NCBI GenBank assembly: GCA_910577655.1 | Contig: CAJTOW010000006.1 | Span: 5,204 to 69,203 of the forward strand | Length of the DNA stretch: 64,000 nucleotides | DNA from: an uncultured Lachnospiraceae bacterium | GTDB taxonomy: Bacteria > Bacillota > Clostridia > Lachnospirales > Lachnospiraceae | Direction of reading: 5' to 3' | The notes under the pieces: model-generated | The model's database searches: none | What the model saw: the letters and a program-made list of their open reading frames with translations, nothing else | Told to the model about the DNA's origin: nothing | Shown: in pieces, positions 60,417 to 64,000 of the stretch | Layout of the letters: every line of letters begins with the position of its first letter | How positions within the stretch are numbered: position 1 is the stretch's first letter | Translations under genes and position numbers: made by a program

Positions 60417-61700
60417 ATGTTTGCAGACCGGGCAAAAATATTCATCAAATCCGGCAAAGGCGGAGACGGACATGTCAGCTTCCGGCGGGAGCTGTATGTG
60501 CCGGCCGGCGGTCCGGACGGCGGAGATGGCGGCAGGGGCGGCGATATTATCTTTGAGGTGGATACGGGCCTCAATACCCTGACGGATTTCCGGCACATCC
60601 ACAAATATGTGGCAAAAGACGGCCAGGAGGGCGGCAAGAAGCGGTGCCACGGCGCCAGCGCCCAGGACCTGGTGATCCGGGTGCCGGAAGGAACGGTCAT
60701 CAAGGATTTCGAATCCGGCAAGGTGATCGCGGATATGTCCGGAGAGAACCGGAGGGAAGTGATCCTGCGGGGCGGTAAGGGCGGACTGGGTAATATGAAC
60801 TTTGCCACAGCCACCATGCAGGCGCCCAAGTACGCCCAGCCTGGACAGCCGGGCCATGAGATGTGGGTGACCCTGGAGCTGAAGGTGATCGCGGATGTGG
60901 GCCTGGTGGGCTTCCCCAATGTGGGCAAATCCACCCTGCTGTCCCGTGTTTCCAATGCGCGGCCCAAGATCGCCAACTATCATTTCACCACCCTGGATCC
61001 TCATCTGGGCGTGGTGGATCTGGACGGGCATGCCGGATTTGTCATGGCGGATATTCCGGGACTGATTGAGGGGGCCTCTGAGGGTGTGGGTCTGGGCCAC
61101 GATTTCCTGCGTCATATTGAACGGACAAGGGTGCTGGTTCACGTGGTGGATGCGGCGGGAACCGAGGGCCGGGACCCGGTGGAGGATATCCGGGCCATCA
61201 ACAGGGAGCTGGAGAATTATAATCCGGACCTGCTAAAACGCCCCATGGTCATCGCTGCCAACAAGATGGATGCCGTCTATGAAGGGGACACAGATCCATG
61301 TGGGATCCTGCGAAAAGAATTCGGGCCCGAAGGCATTCAGGTCTTCCCTATATCCGCTGTCAGCGGCAAGGGGATCCGGGAGCTGCTTTATGCAGTCTAT
61401 GAGATCCTGAAGGATACGGACCAGAAGCCGGTGGTTTTTGAGAAGGAATTCGTCATCGAGTATGCGGGGGATAAGAATCTTCCCTATACCGTGGAGCGGG
61501 ACGAGGACGGCGCTTTCGTGGTGGAAGGGCCACGGATCGAGAAAATGCTGGGCTACACCAATCTGGAGTCGGAAAAAGGCTTCCAGTTTTTCCAGAAATT
61601 TTTAAAAGAAAACGGGATCCTGGAGGATCTGGAGAAGGCAGGCATCCAGGAGGGCGATACGGTCCGGATGTACGGACTGGCTTTTGATTATTATAAGTAA
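60417..61700 (+). CDS. obgE: GTPase Obg/CgtA
   Basis: 427 residues from the ATG at 60417; an in-frame ATG at 60348 would add residues ahead of the Obg fold and is not preferred. Obg domain (FADRAKIFIKSGKGGDGHVSFRRE, GGDGGRGGDIIFEVD), G domain (GFPNVGKSTLLSRVSNARPK, ADIPGLIEGASEGVGLGHDFL, ANKMDAV) and a C-terminal OCT domain (residues 350-427). Involved in 50S maturation and stress response. Follows rpmA as usual in Firmicutes. Confidence 0.96.
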   Translation: MFADRAKIFIKSGKGGDGHVSFRRELYVPAGGPDGGDGGRGGDIIFEVDTGLNTLTDFRHIHKYVAKDGQEGGKKRCHGASAQDLVIRVPEGTVIKDFESGKVIADMSGENRREVILRGGKGGLGNMNFATATMQAPKYAQPGQPGHEMWVTLELKVIADVGLVGFPNVGKSTLLSRVSNARPKIANYHFTTLDPHLGVVDLDGHAGFVMADIPGLIEGASEGVGLGHDFLRHIERTRVLVHVVDAAGTEGRDPVEDIRAINRELENYNPDLLKRPMVIAANKMDAVYEGDTDPCGILRKEFGPEGIQVFPISAVSGKGIRELLYAVYEILKDTDQKPVVFEKEFVIEYAGDKNLPYTVERDEDGAFVVEGPRIEKMLGYTNLESEKGFQFFQKFLKENGILEDLEKAGIQEGDTVRMYGLAFDYYK

Positions 61701-61701
61701 A

Positions 61702-61757
61702 CATACTCCCGGAGTCTGCCCGCACCTGCCTTTGCGGCTGATTTCCCGGAGTACATG
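61702..61757. repeat. ACTC-palindrome dispersed repeat, copy 3
   Basis: ACTCCCGGAGTCTGCCC, then GCACCTGCCTTTGCGGCTGATTT and CCCGGAGTACATG. Same core as the copy at 20104. It fills the gap between obgE and yhbY. Confidence 0.65.
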
Positions 61758-61777
61758 CAACAATAAAGGAGTATGGA

Positions 61778-62074
61778 ATGACAAGCAAGCAGAGAGCTTA
61801 TCTGAAAGGTCTTGCCATGACAGAGGACGCAGTCCTCCAGATCGGCAAGTCCAGTGTGACACCGGAGGTGACAGCTGCCGTAGACGAGGCCCTGGAAGCC
61901 CGGGAGCTGGTGAAGCTTTCGGTGCTGAAAAACTGTATGGATGACGGGCGTTCTATGGCAGATGTTCTGGCAGAGCGGACCCACTCGGAAGTGGTTCAGG
62001 TGATTGGACGGAAGATCGTGCTGTACAAGCCGGCAAAGGACGAGAAAAAGCGGAAAATTGTTCTGCCCAGATAA
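61778..62074 (+). CDS. yhbY: YhbY family RNA-binding protein (CRM domain)
   Basis: 98 residues. CRM-domain protein tied to ribosome assembly: MTSKQRAYLKGLA, AVLQIGKSSVTPEVTAAVDEALEARELVKLSVLKNC and VVQVIGRKIVLYK. The GxxG-like IGRK loop contacts RNA in relatives. AAAGGAG precedes the ATG. Set between obgE and nadD, the usual order. Confidence 0.93.
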   Translation: MTSKQRAYLKGLAMTEDAVLQIGKSSVTPEVTAAVDEALEARELVKLSVLKNCMDDGRSMADVLAERTHSEVVQVIGRKIVLYKPAKDEKKRKIVLPR

Positions 62075-62192
62075 CAGGCAGTCTTTGAGTGCGCCCACCA
62101 GATTTTTATTCCCTGGTGGCACATCTCCCGCCGGGTGCATGTAAGGTTACCGGAGAAGGTGACATTAGTTTTTTTGGAGGGACTATGCTTCT

Positions 62193-62822
62193 ATGGCAAA
62201 GATAGGTATCATGGGCGGGACCTTTGACCCGGTTCACAATGGCCACCTGCTTTTGGGGCGGCAGGCCTACAGGGAATATGGGCTGGATGAGGTGTGGTAC
62301 ATGCCTTCAGGGACCCCGCCCCACAAGACAGACCATCAGATCACCAGCGCCCGGGACCGGTGCGCCATGGTTTCCCTGGCCATTGGGGAATACCCGTATT
62401 TCCGGCTGTCGGACTTTGAGATCCGCCGGAAGGGCAAGACCTATACCGCAGAGACTCTGGGACTTTTAGCAGAGGAATATCCACAAAACCGGTTTTACTT
62501 CATCGTCGGTGCAGATTCCCTCTACCAGATCGAGAGCTGGTACCATCCTGAAGCAGTGCTGGCCGGCACGGTTCTGCTGGCTGCCTGCCGCGAATATCCC
62601 CAAGCCCCCCGCTCCATAGAAGCCCAGAGAGATTACCTGATGGCCCGTTACCAGGCAGACATCCGTCTGCTGCATTGTGACGAGATAGACATCTCCTCTG
62701 GAGAACTGCGCCAGATGTGCGCCAGGGGAACAAAAATATACAAATATGTTCCCCCGAAAGTAGAGACCTATATTCGGGAACATCATCTGTATACAAGCGG
62801 GCAGGAGTCCGTACAGTCCTGA
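62193..62822 (+). CDS. nadD: Nicotinate-nucleotide adenylyltransferase
   Basis: 209 residues. Makes deamido-NAD from nicotinate mononucleotide and ATP. Nucleotidyltransferase motif GIMGGTFDPVHNGHLLLGRQA, VWYMPSGTPPHK, FYFIVGADSLYQIESWYHP, and the C-terminal ISSGELRQM. TTTGGAGGG lies about 11 bases before the ATG. The final codons (QESVQS) are part of a tandem DNA repeat that continues past the stop. Confidence 0.95.
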   Translation: MAKIGIMGGTFDPVHNGHLLLGRQAYREYGLDEVWYMPSGTPPHKTDHQITSARDRCAMVSLAIGEYPYFRLSDFEIRRKGKTYTAETLGLLAEEYPQNRFYFIVGADSLYQIESWYHPEAVLAGTVLLAACREYPQAPRSIEAQRDYLMARYQADIRLLHCDEIDISSGELRQMCARGTKIYKYVPPKVETYIREHHLYTSGQESVQS

Positions 62823-62917
62823 AAAACGGCAGAATCAGGCAGGAGTCCGTACAGCCCTGGGTAACAGCAGAAATTCAGGCAGAAGTCCGTACAGCCCTGA
62901 ATGACAGCAGAAATTCA
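62800..62917 (+). repeat. Three tandem 38-40 bp units at the nadD 3' end
   Basis: Units begin GGCAGGAGTCCGTACAG at 62800, 62838 and (GGCAGAAG...) 62878. The first overlaps the nadD stop; the others lie between nadD and yqeK. Confidence 0.8.
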
Positions 62918-62935
62918 CAAAGGAGTAAACAACAA

Positions 62936-63535
62936 ATGATTACAATGGATGAACAGATCACCACTCTCCGCAAACGTCTGGAGGCCCGGCTGGATCCCAT
63001 GCGGTATGAACATTCCCTCAGTGTGTCCTATACCTGCATTGCCCTGGCCATGCGTTACGGATACGATATCCACAAGGCGGAGCTTGCGGGGATTCTCCAC
63101 GACTGTGCCAAGCGCTACAGCGACACGGTTCTGATAGATAAATGTAAGAAACGGGGACTTGAGCTGACGGAGGACGAGCTGCGGGCGCCTGCTGTGATCC
63201 ATGCAAAATACGGGGCATGGATGGCAGAATACAAATATGGGGTCCGGGATGACGAGATCCTCTCCGCGATCCGCTGCCATACCACCGGCAAGACCAATAT
63301 GTGTATCCTGGACAAGATCCTTTATATTGCGGACTATATCGAGCCGCGCAGGGATAAGGCATCCAATTTGTCCCGGATGCGGTATCTTGCATTCCAGAGT
63401 CTGGACCAGACCATGTACGAGATTCTGTCCGGCACTCTGGAATACCTGGAGAAAAAGGGCAGCACTGTGGATCCTTCCACCAGACAGGCATATATTTATT
63501 TTAAACATCTTGTCACAAAAGAGGATCAGAATTAG
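62936..63535 (+). CDS. yqeK: YqeK family HD domain phosphohydrolase
   Basis: 199 residues from the ATG at 62936 (AAGGAG ten bases ahead); a longer frame starting at 62717 lies inside nadD. HD-domain motifs: RYEHSLSVSYTCIALAMRYG, AGILHDCAKRYSD, VIHAKYGAWMAEYKYG and ILDKILYIADYIEP. YqeK members hydrolyse diadenosine tetraphosphate in Firmicutes. Neighbour of nadD and rsfS as usual. Confidence 0.93.
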   Translation: MITMDEQITTLRKRLEARLDPMRYEHSLSVSYTCIALAMRYGYDIHKAELAGILHDCAKRYSDTVLIDKCKKRGLELTEDELRAPAVIHAKYGAWMAEYKYGVRDDEILSAIRCHTTGKTNMCILDKILYIADYIEPRRDKASNLSRMRYLAFQSLDQTMYEILSGTLEYLEKKGSTVDPSTRQAYIYFKHLVTKEDQN

Positions 63536-63559
63536 ACGGAAGGAAAGGAGAAGAAGAGA

Positions 63560-63937
63560 ATGAGCAAAGACGGTAAAAATCAGTCAGAAGAGATGGTCAG
63601 GCTGGCAGTCAGCGCCCTGGAGGAAAAGAAGGGCGAGGATGTCCGGGTGATCGATATATCTGAAGTGTCGGTTCTGGGAGATTATTTCATCATCGCCAGC
63701 GGCTCCAACGCCAACCAGGTCCAGGCCATGACCGACAATGTGGAGGAGACCCTGGGACGGGCGGGGTATTTCTACAAACATAAGGAAGGCTATCAGACAG
63801 CCAACTGGATCCTGATGGATTACGGCGATATCATTGTTCATGTATTCTGCCGTGAGGACCGGCTTTTCTACGATCTGGAACGGATCTGGAGAGACGGAAA
63901 GATGGTGGATGTGGGGCAGTTCCATCAGGAAGGCTAG
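63560..63937 (+). CDS. rsfS: Ribosome silencing factor
   Basis: 125 residues of the RsfS/DUF143 family, which binds L14 and blocks subunit joining when nutrients are scarce. Markers are VRVIDISEVSVLGDYFIIASGSNANQVQAMTDNVEETL, YQTANWILMDYGDIIVHVF and FYDLERIW. GGAAAGGAG lies before the ATG. The TAG stop ends at the TA that borders a MITE-like end (63937 onward). Confidence 0.94.
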   Translation: MSKDGKNQSEEMVRLAVSALEEKKGEDVRVIDISEVSVLGDYFIIASGSNANQVQAMTDNVEETLGRAGYFYKHKEGYQTANWILMDYGDIIVHVFCREDRLFYDLERIWRDGKMVDVGQFHQEG

Positions 63938-64000
63938 AGTGTGTCTGAAAATTAAATTCTGCACAAAATCTGGTATGAAATCGCTGGAAATATCCTGGAA
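63937..64000 (+). repeat. MITE-like end running out of the window
   Basis: TA (63935-63936) then GAGTGTGTCTGAAAATT, matching the left end of the 37706 element. The sequence after it differs. Whether a right end follows lies outside the window. Confidence 0.55.

Noticed and set aside
62800..62917. Possible CRISPR array
   Set aside because: Units are directly adjacent, 38-40 bp, without unique spacers. It is a simple tandem repeat.

Overview
The window looks like a chromosomal stretch of a Gram-positive gut Firmicute, most likely family Lachnospiraceae. This rests on the ispH-rpsA pair directly after cmk and a BaiN/HI0933-type flavoprotein, an L27 made with a cleavable N-terminal extension next to its Prp protease, the rplU-prp-rpmA-obgE-yhbY-nadD-yqeK-rsfS order, PTS-type trehalose genes, and strong GGAGG ribosome binding sites. 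Genus cannot be fixed from the sequence alone. Flanks are GC-balanced to GC-rich. The 25.5-37.5 kb segment is visibly AT-rich.

Layout. 0-1.8 kb (minus): PadR regulator, DUF1700 and DUF4097 membrane/envelope proteins behind an operator-promoter. 2.2-14.1 kb (minus): core genes rpsA, ispH, cmk, a flavoprotein, an M28-like lipoprotein, aspartate kinase and single-chain purL. 14.4-19.8 kb (minus): one transcription unit with a circularly permuted ATP-grasp, an alpha-E protein, a transglutaminase-like protease, two AspA/AstE-like zinc hydrolases (one without its zinc ligands) and a sigma-like protein without region 4. This is the best candidate here for an uncharacterised system. 20-25.3 kb: transaldolase, a zone of gene remnants, an Rpn-like protein, a LysR regulator and a small membrane exporter. 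25.7-37.5 kb (plus): a surface-glycan cluster with a resolvase-like protein, glycosyltransferases, a full GDP-D-glycero-D-manno-heptose route (GmhA, HddA, fused HddC-GmhB), UDP-sugar dehydrogenase and epimerases. 37.9-47.8 kb (plus): a likely ureide/hydantoin-type utilisation region with a YheO-like regulator, an SDR, a ribose-type ABC transporter, hydantoinase, M20 carbamoylase and RidA. 48.3-54.5 kb: a second Rpn-like protein, then a three-domain gene (Rossmann + TupA-like ATP-grasp + aminotransferase) split by a complete IS3-type element. Removing the element and one AATA target repeat restores a 755-codon frame. A HAD phosphatase follows. 54.7-59.1 kb: trehalose operon with a frameshifted treC, treB and divergent treR. 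59.2-64 kb (plus): ribosome-biogenesis and housekeeping genes.

Intergenic spaces carry several dispersed repeat families: a 31-bp hairpin with compensatory stem changes, a TA-flanked MITE-like element, and at least four other repeated blocks. All family and function statements come from reading motifs. No database search was run.
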